A DNA stretch of 64,000 nt from Bacteroidia bacterium (GCA_016787785.1 JAEUTO010000004.1:62001-126000), one strand, 5' to 3'; counted from the first letter of the stretch, positions 52,241 through 60,447 are shown. The notes: generated by a model not told the origin, from the sequence alone. Numbers and translations are program-made.

Positions 52241-52388
52241 TTTATTTAAATTTTCAAAATCAGGGGATCCGCAATGCCGATTCGATAATTATAAAATTTT
52301 AAAATAGTTATGAGAGCGTTGTTTTTATAGAAGTAAGCTAAATTATTATATTTTTCTCAATTTATTATTTGTTACGGTGCTTGATTAT

Positions 52389-52431
52389 TTATTTTGTGGC
52401 TATTGACTAACTATAGAATAATGTAATTTTG
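52389..52431 (+). promoter_or_regulatory. Divergent copy of the shared accessory promoter before the VKOR gene
   Basis: TTATTTTGTGG (52389-52399), exactly 24 nt, TAATTTTG (52424-52431). The element has three changes from TTATTTAACGG but keeps the exact spacing and a perfect -7 box; ATG 85 nt downstream. Confidence 0.5.
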
Positions 52432-52516
52432 TACATAAGAATTATTGTTTTGTAATGTACTAAGCGTAAAAAGTACTTATAAAATAATAAACTTTAAATC
52501 GTAAATAAAGCTAAGA

Positions 52517-54145
52517 ATGGGACAAATTTTTAAAACAAATACTATAGAATCCGTATGGCAATATCTACAACATTTAAAGATTCCTATAACCAAAAAAACA
52601 GTAAATGAAACATTACAAAGTCATCCATTTTTTCCGAGTTTATATAGTATTAGCGATTCGTTTGATAAATGGAAAATTAAAAATGTCGCTTACGAATTAA
52701 ATGAAGATCAACTCGATGAGTTGAAAACGCCATTTACTGTGTATATGAATGGGTTATCAACTGGTAAGGATTTTGTGCTAGTTACAGATGTAACAAAAGA
52801 AAATGTTTCGTTTATTAACGAAACAAAAAAAACACAAACACTAAGTCGAACTGCTTTTTTAAACCGCTGGGAAAAATTAGCTTTTATTGCCGAACCGACA
52901 AATGAAAGTGGTGAAGAAAACTATCAAAGAAATAGAAAGCAAGAACAAAAAGAATTTTGGAACAGCTTTTTGTTTTACACAGGAATTGGTTTAACTATTT
53001 TGTTTTTGCTGCTAAATTTAGTAACTACTAACGCCAACAATCTTTTGGTATTGACTCTAAGTGGTTTGCACGTAGTAGGTACTTTGTTGACATGTGCGCT
53101 CTTGACGTACGAATCAGGGAACGCCTCAGATTTTGTAAAGTCAGTTTGTAGTATGAATAAACAAACCAATTGCAACGCGGTTTTATCCAGTGAAGGGGCA
53201 AAATTATTTGGTATTAGCTGGGGAGAATACGGGCTTTTTTATTTTGCGGGAGGATTGTTTTGGCTCTTGGTTTCGCCACTTAAGTTAGATGTAAAGTTAA
53301 GTTATCTGACTCTAATAACTTTACCCGCCAGTTTGTATATTCCTTTTAGTATTTATTACCAATACAAAATTGTAAAGCATTGGTGTCCGCTTTGTTTAGC
53401 AGTACAATTAATACTGGCATTTGAATTAGTAGCGGCATTAATTAGCATGAGCTCCAACTCACATTTTTTTATTCATCTAACCAGTGGATTTACTCTGGTA
53501 GGAATAGCATGGATGATGATGGCATTAATAGTGCCAATTGGAGTCTGGTTTTATCTAAAACCACTCCGCGCAAAAGCCAATAATTATAATGATTACAAGC
53601 ACAGATACAAACGTTTGCAATATAACCCTGATTTATTTGCGGCCTTGTTGCAACAAGAAAAAAAGGCGCCGGATGGCTGGCAAACAATTGGAATTGAAGT
53701 CGGAAATCCGAATGCAACCAATGTTATTTTGAAAATTTGTAATCCTTATTGTGGCCCATGCGCAAAGGCACATAATGTATTAGAAGAGATTATAAAGCGT
53801 CATCCGGATTATAAATTGCGAATCATCTTTACGTCTAAAAACAATGAAGGAAGTTGGGGGTTTAAACCCGCCAGACATTTAATAACATTATCCAAAACAC
53901 TAACTCCAAACAAATTGCAATCGGCCTTACACGATTGGTACTCGGATGCTAAGAAGGATTTCGATCAGTTGGCGACCCGCTATCCTGTTACAGAACAATT
54001 GGCATCAGAGATAGGAGGTGAATTACTCACCCAGATGAGCGATTGGTGCGAAATAGCCGAAATCACTGGGACTCCGACACTGTACCTTAATGGGTATAAA
54101 TTGCCTCAGCAATACAGCATTAATGAATTAAAAACTATATTATAA
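52517..54145 (+). CDS. C39-like domain / VKOR / thioredoxin fusion, disulfide-forming
   Basis: A 542-residue membrane protein in three parts. Residues 1-130 resemble a C39 peptidase-like domain (LQSHPFFPSLYSISDSFDKW and TPFTVYMN...FVLVTDV) but have no catalytic Cys. Residues about 148-350 form a VKOR family domain with six membrane helices, the loop cysteines Cys211 and Cys219 (VCSMNKQTNCNAV), and the quinone-coupled CPLC at 290-293. Residues 380-542 are a thioredoxin-like domain with CNPYCGPC (Cys412/Cys415). VKOR-Trx proteins make disulfides in exported proteins using quinone. The gene is followed by GG-leader Cys-rich peptides and a C39-ABC exporter. I infer that it folds those peptides, and that the C39-like part holds their leaders. 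Confidence 0.85.
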   Translation: MGQIFKTNTIESVWQYLQHLKIPITKKTVNETLQSHPFFPSLYSISDSFDKWKIKNVAYELNEDQLDELKTPFTVYMNGLSTGKDFVLVTDVTKENVSFINETKKTQTLSRTAFLNRWEKLAFIAEPTNESGEENYQRNRKQEQKEFWNSFLFYTGIGLTILFLLLNLVTTNANNLLVLTLSGLHVVGTLLTCALLTYESGNASDFVKSVCSMNKQTNCNAVLSSEGAKLFGISWGEYGLFYFAGGLFWLLVSPLKLDVKLSYLTLITLPASLYIPFSIYYQYKIVKHWCPLCLAVQLILAFELVAALISMSSNSHFFIHLTSGFTLVGIAWMMMALIVPIGVWFYLKPLRAKANNYNDYKHRYKRLQYNPDLFAALLQQEKKAPDGWQTIGIEVGNPNATNVILKICNPYCGPCAKAHNVLEEIIKRHPDYKLRIIFTSKNNEGSWGFKPARHLITLSKTLTPNKLQSALHDWYSDAKKDFDQLATRYPVTEQLASEIGGELLTQMSDWCEIAEITGTPTLYLNGYKLPQQYSINELKTIL

Positions 54146-54285
54146 AGATGTTTGCAAATCAGGTGTAAGTGATGGAGTACTACATTTCCGAAACCTAAAC
54201 AGGGAGAAGCTGAAAACCCTTAATCGAGTAGGCAGTAATCAACTAAAGTTTTTATCAGTTTTTAATCTATAAAACTGTTTGCTAT
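53999..54285 (+). repeat. Duplicated module, copy 1 (end of VKOR gene plus peptide leader region)
   Basis: The last 49 codons of the VKOR fusion gene and the gap up to the first peptide gene. It is repeated at 55075-55361 with about 96% identity in the coding part and lower identity after it. The 58-bp block 54207-54264 occurs a third time at 55862-55921. Confidence 0.85.
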
Positions 54286-54528
54286 ATGAAAATCATATCA
54301 AAAAATGAATTAAAGAAAATTGTTGGGGGAAATGCCGCAGTGCATTGCGAACGAAGAATTGGTGGAAACGACGATAATGGAAATCCACCTCCTCCAGGAT
54401 ACCAAATTGGACGTTGCTGGTGTATTGGCGGTGGAGCTCCATGTGATGATGTAAGTTGGCTAGAAGGTGGTTGGTGCACTGTGCCTATGTCTAATTGCAG
54501 TACTGGAGCCAACGATGTTTACATCTAG
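54286..54528 (+). CDS. Double-glycine leader Cys-rich peptide precursor 1
   Basis: An 80-residue precursor. The leader MKIISKNELKKIVGG (15 residues) ends in the Gly-Gly motif cut by C39 peptidases. The mature part is about 65 residues with six cysteines (HC, RCWC, PC, WC, NC), a PPPP stretch and many Gly, so it should be a small disulfide-rich secreted peptide. It is followed by diverged relatives and lies between the VKOR fusion and the C39-ABC transporter, which together support processing, export and oxidation. Its activity (bacteriocin, signal or other) is not known, and no modifying enzyme other than VKOR is seen. A frameshifted copy with about half the residues identical is at 55945. 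Confidence 0.8.
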   Translation: MKIISKNELKKIVGGNAAVHCERRIGGNDDNGNPPPPGYQIGRCWCIGGGAPCDDVSWLEGGWCTVPMSNCSTGANDVYI

Positions 54529-54578
54529 ACTTAATAAATTAATTAGTCAGAAATATTAAATAAGCTTTTGAAAGCTTT

Positions 54579-54665
54579 TGATGTATAGAATTGTTATTTA
54601 CAAAGCTAATTATAAATGGTAATACGATGATGGAAAAAATGAAAAGCATTATTAGAGGCTAAATC
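54579..54665 (+). pseudogene. Probable decayed peptide-precursor remnant
   Basis: The stretch GATGTATAGAATTGTTATTT (from 54579) matches the DNA just before precursor 2 at about 19 of 22 positions. It is followed by a short frame ending MEKMKSIIRG and a stop, resembling the NKMKNIIGG leader end with Gly-Gly changed to Arg-Gly. No mature part is recognisable. Confidence 0.35.
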
Positions 54666-54881
54666 GTATAGCGAGCAGCGAATATTTCATTTGTAAGATT
54701 TAATGCTTATGTTAGTGACAATGAAAGAAGGTCAGTTATTGCGGTGGAATTTGCTTTCATTTGATTGGCGATACTGCAAACAATGTTATAACGATAGTGA
54801 AAATTGAAGTTTCGTTGTTATAAGTTGTACCACTTGTATTTTAATTAAATCTTCGGGGGTACTTTATCATTAAATAAGACA

Positions 54882-54965
54882 TATGAAAAAGATAGCAAAA
54901 GAAATTTTGAAAAGTATTTTCATAGTAAAATGTTCATTACTTTCAGTGTTAAGTTTAATGATTTA
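54882..54965 (+). pseudogene. Possible second decayed peptide leader
   Basis: A 27-residue frame beginning MKKIAKEILKSI, similar in the first twelve residues to MKVIAKREL and MKIISKNELKKI of the precursors, but the Gly-Gly is missing and it stops soon after. Weakly supported. Confidence 0.25.
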
Positions 54966-55074
54966 GGGATAATATATGTTTGCCTTGGCTCAGGTTCTTT
55001 CGACTTAAAATAAAAGAATAATTTAACAGCGCTAGTGGTAGGACAATAGTTTCGACATTCGATCAATTTACATT

Positions 55075-55361
55075 TGGCATCAGAGATAGGGGGTGAATTA
55101 CTCACCCAGATGAGCGATTGGTGCGAAATAGCCGAAATCACTGGGACTCCGACACTGTATCTGAATGTGTATAAATTGCCTTAGCAATACAGCATTAATG
55201 AATTAAAAATTATATTATAAAGATGTTTGCAAACAGGTGTAAGTAATGGAGTACTACATTGCCCAAACCAAAACAGGGCCAAGCTGAAAACCCTTAACTG
55301 AGTAGGCAAAAAATCAACTAAAGTTTTTGGCAATTTTTGATGTATAAAATTGTTGTCTATC
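55075..55361 (+). repeat. Duplicated module, copy 2 (VKOR gene fragment plus leader region)
   Basis: Second copy of 53999-54285. The coding part is no longer a gene: it lacks the rest of VKOR and has a TAG where the original has CAG. It leads directly into precursor 2, so the duplicated unit was "end of VKOR gene, spacer, peptide gene". Confidence 0.85.
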
Positions 55362-55574
55362 ATGCTAAAAGAAAGTAATGCTTTTAAAGCAATTGAAAAA
55401 AACAAGATGAAAAATATTATCGGTGGAAAAGTTGCTCTTGGTTCAGGCGAAGGAACTATGTGTTGGAGTACTACTTGTCCAGATAAAAAAGATGAAAGAA
55501 GTGGTTTTGGTAATGATTGCCCTTCAGAATACTTGGTGAAAGATTGCAAATGCAATGAAGTAGTTAAGTGTTAA
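55362..55574 (+). CDS. Double-glycine leader Cys-rich peptide precursor 2
   Basis: A 70-residue precursor. The leader of 22 residues (MLKESNAFKAIEKNKMKNIIGG) ends in Gly-Gly. The mature part (about 48 residues) has six cysteines, in MCWSTTC, NDC, DCKC and VKC. It differs in sequence from precursors 1 and 3 but has the same cysteine number, leader type and duplicated upstream DNA. The ATG at 55362 gives a proper leader; an in-frame TTG 12 bases upstream is less likely. A probable small disulfide-bonded exported peptide. Confidence 0.78.
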   Translation: MLKESNAFKAIEKNKMKNIIGGKVALGSGEGTMCWSTTCPDKKDERSGFGNDCPSEYLVKDCKCNEVVKC

Positions 55575-55944
55575 TTTATTATGCTCTTGTTAGAATACAA
55601 GTGCATAGTTTTACATTAATAATTTGACGTACTAGTTTAAATGGCTACGCTTATTTATCAAAAATTCTTTAAAGTACTATAGAGTTGCCTATAGCTTATA
55701 CCTTCGGCTTATATGTAGTGAGTTAAAGTAATAGTTGTATAATGACTTTAAATGCAAAACAAGTCAGAAAAATCAAGCGTAGCCTTTTAAAGCGAAGATA
55801 TCTGACAGGATAATAGTAAGTAACAAATTGTAAAACTTCAATTTACACTTATTTCTAAAGTACAAGCCTAAAACCCTTAACGGAGTAGTCAAACAATCAA
55901 CTAAAGTTTTTGGTAGTTTTTAACACAAAAGTTACAACTACAAA
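55575..55944. other. Intergenic region with third leader block
   Basis: No gene. The part 55862-55921 is the third copy of the AAAACCCTTAAnnGAGTAG...AATCAACTAAAGTTTTT block that stands in front of precursors 1 and 2, so it probably holds the promoter or a conserved untranslated leader of precursor 3. The rest (55600-55850) shows nothing I can name. Confidence 0.5.
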
Positions 55945-56183
55945 ATGAAAGTTATAGCGAAACGTGAATTAAGCAGATTATCGGAGGTAGTGCTGCTCTT
56001 CACTGTGAATTAAGAGTCGGCGGAAATCAAGTTGAAGGAAATCCACCACCTCCGGGACAAACCATAAGTAGATCTTGGTGTATTGGTGGTGACTCGCCAT
56101 GTGACGACTTAAGTTGGCAAAAGGGTGGTTGGTGCACGGTGCCGATGGGAAATTGTATCGGAGCTCCAAGTACTAGTATTTAA
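55945..56183 (+). pseudogene. Frameshifted double-glycine peptide precursor 3
   Basis: ATG at 55945 reads MKVIAKREL and then leaves the frame. One missing base near 55971 separates it from the frame that continues KQIIGGSAALHCELRVGG ... NPPPPG ... WCIGGDSPCDDLSWQKGGWCTVPMGNC ... to the stop at 56181-56183. With one A restored the product is a 79-residue precursor very similar to precursor 1, with five of its six cysteines (RCWC is RSWC). The mature part is intact, so the inactivation is recent or a sequencing error. Confidence 0.75.
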
Positions 56184-56186
56184 TCA

Positions 56187-56222
56187 ATCAACAAGGAGAT
56201 TTAATTACATCTCCTTGTTGAT
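56187..56222 (+). terminator. Strong hairpin between peptide array and transporter
   Basis: Arms of 14 bp (ATCAACAAGGAGAT and ATCTCCTTGTTGAT) with an 8-nt loop, three bases after precursor 3. There is no T-run after it on the plus strand, so it may act as an attenuator or RNA-stabilising element rather than a full terminator, allowing more peptide than transporter to be made. Confidence 0.55.
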
Positions 56223-56246
56223 CTTAAAATAAAAAAGCGATTACTC

Positions 56247-58448
56247 TTGAAAAATTTTTATCACTACCGCCAGCACGATGCCATGGACTGTGGCCCTACG
56301 TGTATTAAAATGATAGCCAGTTATTATGGTAAAACATTTAGTATCGATAAACTACGACAAGCCTCGCAATACAGCAAGGAAGGGGTATCTTTATTAGGTA
56401 TTGCAGAAGCCGCCGAAAAATTTGGATTTCTAACCATGGCAGTTGAGCTATCGTTGCAACAGTTGGTTAACGAGGTAACACTACCCGCTATTTTACATTG
56501 GAATCAAAATCACTTTGTAGTAGTATATAAAGCAGATAAACAAAAAATTACGATTGCTGACCCATCCGAAAAAGGAATTGTTAAACTCACTAAAGCAGAG
56601 TTTTTAAAGCATTGGCAATTTAAGAATCAAACAACAAACGAAGCTGTACCCCTAGGCATTGCATTATTATTGGAACCCACAGCACAGTTTGAGAATCAGG
56701 AAAACGATGCATCGAATAAAGTAGGATGGAATTTATTACTGCATCAGCTCTTGAAACAGAAACGATTAATTGTTCAATTGTTTTTTGGGTTATTGCTCGG
56801 AAGTATTTTGCAATTAATTTTTCCGTTTCTCACTAAAAGTATTGTTGATACGGGAATTGATATGCAAAACATTCCTTTCCTCTACATCATACTGTTGGCG
56901 CAGTCAATGCTGATTTTGAGCCGGACAGTTGTTGATTTTATTCGCACGAGACTTTTATTGTACATTAGCACATCTATCAATTTTTCATTATTGTCTTCGT
57001 TTTGGATAAAGCTGATGAAATTACCCATTAGTTACTTTGATACAAAGAAGACGGGCGATATACAACAGCGTTTAAGTGATCAAAAGCGAATTGAAAGTTT
57101 TTTAACAGGCTCGGCGTTATCTACTTTTTTTTCGCTGTTTAATCTTATTTTATTTTCTGGTATTTTATTGTATTACAACAGCATTGTTTTTGTGATTTTT
57201 ATGCTCGGCAGTGTGTGCTACTTAATTTGGATTAAACTTTTTTTTAGATTTAGGAGAACGATGGATTATGAACGATTTACTATTGCATCCAAAGAAAATA
57301 CAGCCACTATGCAACTTATTTACGGAATGCAAGAAATTAAGTTAAATAACAGTGAGCAATTACGAAGATGGGAATGGGAGGAATTGCAAGCGGGGTTGTT
57401 TAAACTTCAATTCAGGAGTTTAACATTAAGTCAATGGCAGCAAGCAGGAGCTTTTTTTATTAATGAGGGTAAAAATATTTTAATTACGTTTTTTGTTTCG
57501 CGGGCTGTTATTACTGGGCAGTTATCATTAGGTGAAATGTTAGCCGTTCAGTATATAATAGGTCAGGTAAATTCGCCGGTTGAGCAATTGGTGGGTTTTT
57601 CGCAACAGTTTCAAGATGCTAAACTTTCCTTAGAGCGCTTAAACGAAATTTATGAAGTAGAAGATGAAGAGCCTGTAAATAGAGAGTTTGTAAAATTATT
57701 GCCTAGTTCAAAAAGTATTAGTTTAGAAAACGTATCATTCACCTATCCGGGCGCTGGCAATGAGCCTGTTTTAGAAAACGTGTATTTACAAATACCTGAG
57801 GGCAAAGTAACAGCGATTGTAGGGATGAGTGGCAGTGGAAAAACAACATTATTAAAGTTATTATTAAAGTTTTATGAAAATTATAAAGGCACAATTAAAC
57901 TCGGCGAAACAAGTCTTCAGAATATAGGCGCAAAAAATTGGCGAAGTCATTGTGGCAGCGTTATGCAAGATGGATATATTTTTAATGATAGTATCGCTAA
58001 AAACATTGCTGTAAGCGATCTTGTACCCAACTACACACGTTTGTATGAAGCGGCAAGAATAGCAAACATTCAGGATTTTATAGAGGCACTCCCTTTAGGT
58101 TATGAGACAAAAATAGGAGCTGAAGGAAATGGTATAAGTGCGGGGCAACGTCAACGTATTTTAATGGCACGTGCTATTTATAAAAACCCATCTTTTTTGT
58201 TTTTAGATGAAGCTACTAATGCTTTGGATGCTAATAATGAGAAAATGATTTTAGAAAATTTACAGCATTTTTTCAAAAATCGAACTGTTATTGTAATAGC
58301 ACACCGTCTAAGCACCGTAAGAAACGCAGATTTAATTATTGTACTTGATAAAGGTAAAGTTATCGAGAGTGGAAATCATCATACACTTGCGCAGTTAAAA
58401 GGAAAATATTACGAGTTGGTTAAGAATCAGTTAGAAATGGGAAATTAG
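56247..58448 (+). CDS. C39-peptidase ABC exporter (PCAT) for double-glycine peptides
   Basis: A 733-residue protein with three domains: a C39 cysteine peptidase (Cys15 in DAMDCGPTC, His89 in QNHFVVVY, Asp105 in IADP), six membrane helices (about 170-440), and an ATPase (Walker A GMSGSGKTT near 525, signature ISAGQRQR near 632, Walker B FLFLDEAT near 650, H-loop AHRLS). It cuts the leader after Gly-Gly and exports the peptide. The start is TTG at 56247, 25 bp after the hairpin. The catalytic residues are complete, in contrast to the C39-like domain of the VKOR fusion. A HlyD-like adaptor follows, and the peptide precursors lie directly upstream. Confidence 0.92.
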   Translation: MKNFYHYRQHDAMDCGPTCIKMIASYYGKTFSIDKLRQASQYSKEGVSLLGIAEAAEKFGFLTMAVELSLQQLVNEVTLPAILHWNQNHFVVVYKADKQKITIADPSEKGIVKLTKAEFLKHWQFKNQTTNEAVPLGIALLLEPTAQFENQENDASNKVGWNLLLHQLLKQKRLIVQLFFGLLLGSILQLIFPFLTKSIVDTGIDMQNIPFLYIILLAQSMLILSRTVVDFIRTRLLLYISTSINFSLLSSFWIKLMKLPISYFDTKKTGDIQQRLSDQKRIESFLTGSALSTFFSLFNLILFSGILLYYNSIVFVIFMLGSVCYLIWIKLFFRFRRTMDYERFTIASKENTATMQLIYGMQEIKLNNSEQLRRWEWEELQAGLFKLQFRSLTLSQWQQAGAFFINEGKNILITFFVSRAVITGQLSLGEMLAVQYIIGQVNSPVEQLVGFSQQFQDAKLSLERLNEIYEVEDEEPVNREFVKLLPSSKSISLENVSFTYPGAGNEPVLENVYLQIPEGKVTAIVGMSGSGKTTLLKLLLKFYENYKGTIKLGETSLQNIGAKNWRSHCGSVMQDGYIFNDSIAKNIAVSDLVPNYTRLYEAARIANIQDFIEALPLGYETKIGAEGNGISAGQRQRILMARAIYKNPSFLFLDEATNALDANNEKMILENLQHFFKNRTVIVIAHRLSTVRNADLIIVLDKGKVIESGNHHTLAQLKGKYYELVKNQLEMGN

Positions 58449-58463
58449 TAAAAATTGGAAATT

Positions 58464-59789
58464 ATGGGTGAAGTGAATACAGGAAATACTGGAAGTTATG
58501 AAATTGAAGACCTAAAAACGAATTTTATAGAAGTAGAAAAGAGGGAGAAATTAGCTCAGTTTATCGGTAATAATCCACCGTGGCTAATCCGTAATGGGAT
58601 GGTGTTTTTTTTGGGTTTAATTGTTTTACTGTTGGGTTCAACCTGGTTTATAACCTATCCAGACAGCGTTAAAACGCAATCATTAATCCGTGCAACAAGC
58701 CCACCAAAAGAAGTGGTGATTAAAAACGGTGGACGGATTGTTAAGCTATTAAAACGAGAGGGTGAAACTGTAAAACGAAATGAAGTCATTGCTTTTATTG
58801 AAAGCACAGCCAAACATCAGCAAGTTATCCGGCTTTATGATTTATTGGTTTTCTTAAAAGCACATTGTAGCGCCAACCGCTTAGAAGATTTGGTAAATTA
58901 TTGGGATGCACACCAGTCCGGTTTTTCGGAGTTGGGAGAATTACAAGCTCAGCACCAAAACTTTGTAAAGTCTTTGCTTAATTTTAAAAGCAACCTTTCT
59001 CAAGGATCATATTTCAAACGAAAATCAATCCTTATCAAAGATTTAAGTAACACCAAAAGATTATATACTACCCTGAAAGATCAACAGCTACTTCAACAAT
59101 TAGATTTAAAATTACAAGAAGCAAATGCAATTGTGGCTGATACTCTTCATAAAAAATCAGTTTATACAGATTTAGAATGGCGGCAGGCACAAAGCCAGTT
59201 TATCAACAAAAAGATGGCTCTACCTGTAATCCAGTCGTCATTAATTGGAAATGAGAATCAGCAAAATGCCATTCAAAAGAGTTTAATCGAGCTGGAGAAT
59301 CAAACCTATCAAGAACGAAATCTATTTATTGAAGAATTGTTTAATTACATAAATTTAATCGAAGAATGGAAGCAAAAATATATACTACAAGCACCAGCAA
59401 GCGGTAAAATTTTATATTCAGGATTTGTTAATGAAAATCAGTTTTTCTCTTCAACAAAGCCAGTCTGTTATATTACAAATGAAACACAAGTATATTTAGC
59501 GGAAGCTTATGTTCCCATTAGCTTTAGGTCAAAAGTAAGTATAGGTCAAAAAGTAAAACTAAAGTTCCCTGCTTACTCAGTTTTTGAATTTGGTACTGTT
59601 AATGGTATAATTCTAGAAATAAAGGATATTCCTCTGGATAGCGTTTACTTAGCTAAAATAGGATTGCCTGATGGGCTACTTACAAATACAAATAAAAGAA
59701 TTATGTTTAACAACGGTCTTACTGCTATTGCTGAAATTACAGTTCGGAATAGCTCATTACTTCAGAAATTAATAAATAGCAAATATTAA
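58464..59789 (+). CDS. HlyD-family membrane fusion protein
   Basis: A 441-residue periplasmic adaptor with one N-terminal membrane helix (MVFFLGLIVLLLGSTWFITY, near residues 46-65), a split lipoyl/barrel-sandwich domain (IVKLLKREGETVKRNEVIAFIES and later LQAPASGKILYSGFVNENQ), and coiled-coil hairpin helices between. It links the C39-ABC exporter to the outer membrane and gives specificity to export. The frame opens at a TTG at 58455, but ATG at 58464 is the better start. It lies 15 bp after the ABC gene, so they are an operon. No TolC-like gene is in the window. Confidence 0.88.
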   Translation: MGEVNTGNTGSYEIEDLKTNFIEVEKREKLAQFIGNNPPWLIRNGMVFFLGLIVLLLGSTWFITYPDSVKTQSLIRATSPPKEVVIKNGGRIVKLLKREGETVKRNEVIAFIESTAKHQQVIRLYDLLVFLKAHCSANRLEDLVNYWDAHQSGFSELGELQAQHQNFVKSLLNFKSNLSQGSYFKRKSILIKDLSNTKRLYTTLKDQQLLQQLDLKLQEANAIVADTLHKKSVYTDLEWRQAQSQFINKKMALPVIQSSLIGNENQQNAIQKSLIELENQTYQERNLFIEELFNYINLIEEWKQKYILQAPASGKILYSGFVNENQFFSSTKPVCYITNETQVYLAEAYVPISFRSKVSIGQKVKLKFPAYSVFEFGTVNGIILEIKDIPLDSVYLAKIGLPDGLLTNTNKRIMFNNGLTAIAEITVRNSSLLQKLINSKY

Positions 59790-59902
59790 ATGAGTTTCTA
59801 GTTAAAACGAATACAAAATCGGAAAGTCATTTTACTGCATGGTGTTTTTTACTACCTATAATTAATAATAACACCTTGCATACTAATTAATAATTAAAAC
59901 TA

Positions 59903-60418
59903 GTGAATATTAACGATCTACAATACAATGTCAGTAGAGCCATAAATGTAGCTTCAAATATAAATATATATAAAGAAGCAGTTTCAGCTAATAGTAAGCA
60001 GTCTGAAATATTTATCGAGGAGTTTGAAAGAAAGTATATAGATTTTAAATTCAATCAAAATGTTATAGATCCATATGATAGTATTAATGTATATTTTAAA
60101 GAAGCTTTACCCTATGAATTAATAGCTTGGATTGAGATAAAAATGTCTAAGTTAGAAAATGTACTTTTTGTTAATAATGTAGTTTCTGATTTGTCATTTG
60201 AGGTAAGCGAAGATCAAAAACATTGGGCTACAAAACAAATATTCGAAAAGTATTTAGAGGTGATTAGTGCTATCTCTATACAAAATAACTATGTTATTTT
60301 AGATGCCAATTCAGCTAAACAACCTGTTGTAATAAGCTCAGAATTACTTAATAAGAGATATAAAAAACTCCTACCGATAAGTAACTACAATATTTTTTTT
60401 GATAATATATTTCACTAA
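59903..60418 (+). CDS. Hypothetical protein after the export operon
   Basis: A 171-residue acidic protein without a signal peptide or cysteines, starting at GTG (59903), with LPYELIAWIEIKMSKLENVLFVNNVV as its most ordered stretch. No family recognised. It lies 113 bp after the HlyD-like gene on the same strand. It could be an immunity protein or a leader-binding factor of the peptide system by position, but nothing in the sequence proves it. Confidence 0.5.
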   Translation: MNINDLQYNVSRAINVASNINIYKEAVSANSKQSEIFIEEFERKYIDFKFNQNVIDPYDSINVYFKEALPYELIAWIEIKMSKLENVLFVNNVVSDLSFEVSEDQKHWATKQIFEKYLEVISAISIQNNYVILDANSAKQPVVISSELLNKRYKKLLPISNYNIFFDNIFH

Positions 60419-60447
60419 CTAAGTGTATCTAATTAGTCAAATTGAAT

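Noticed and set aside
54282-54512. 76-residue minus-strand frame opposite precursor 1
   Set aside because: Shadow of the GG-leader peptide gene; proline-rich only because the sense strand encodes glycine-rich sequence.
55978-56169. 63-residue minus-strand frame opposite precursor 3
   Set aside because: Shadow of the frameshifted peptide gene, which is clearly homologous to precursor 1 in the sense direction.
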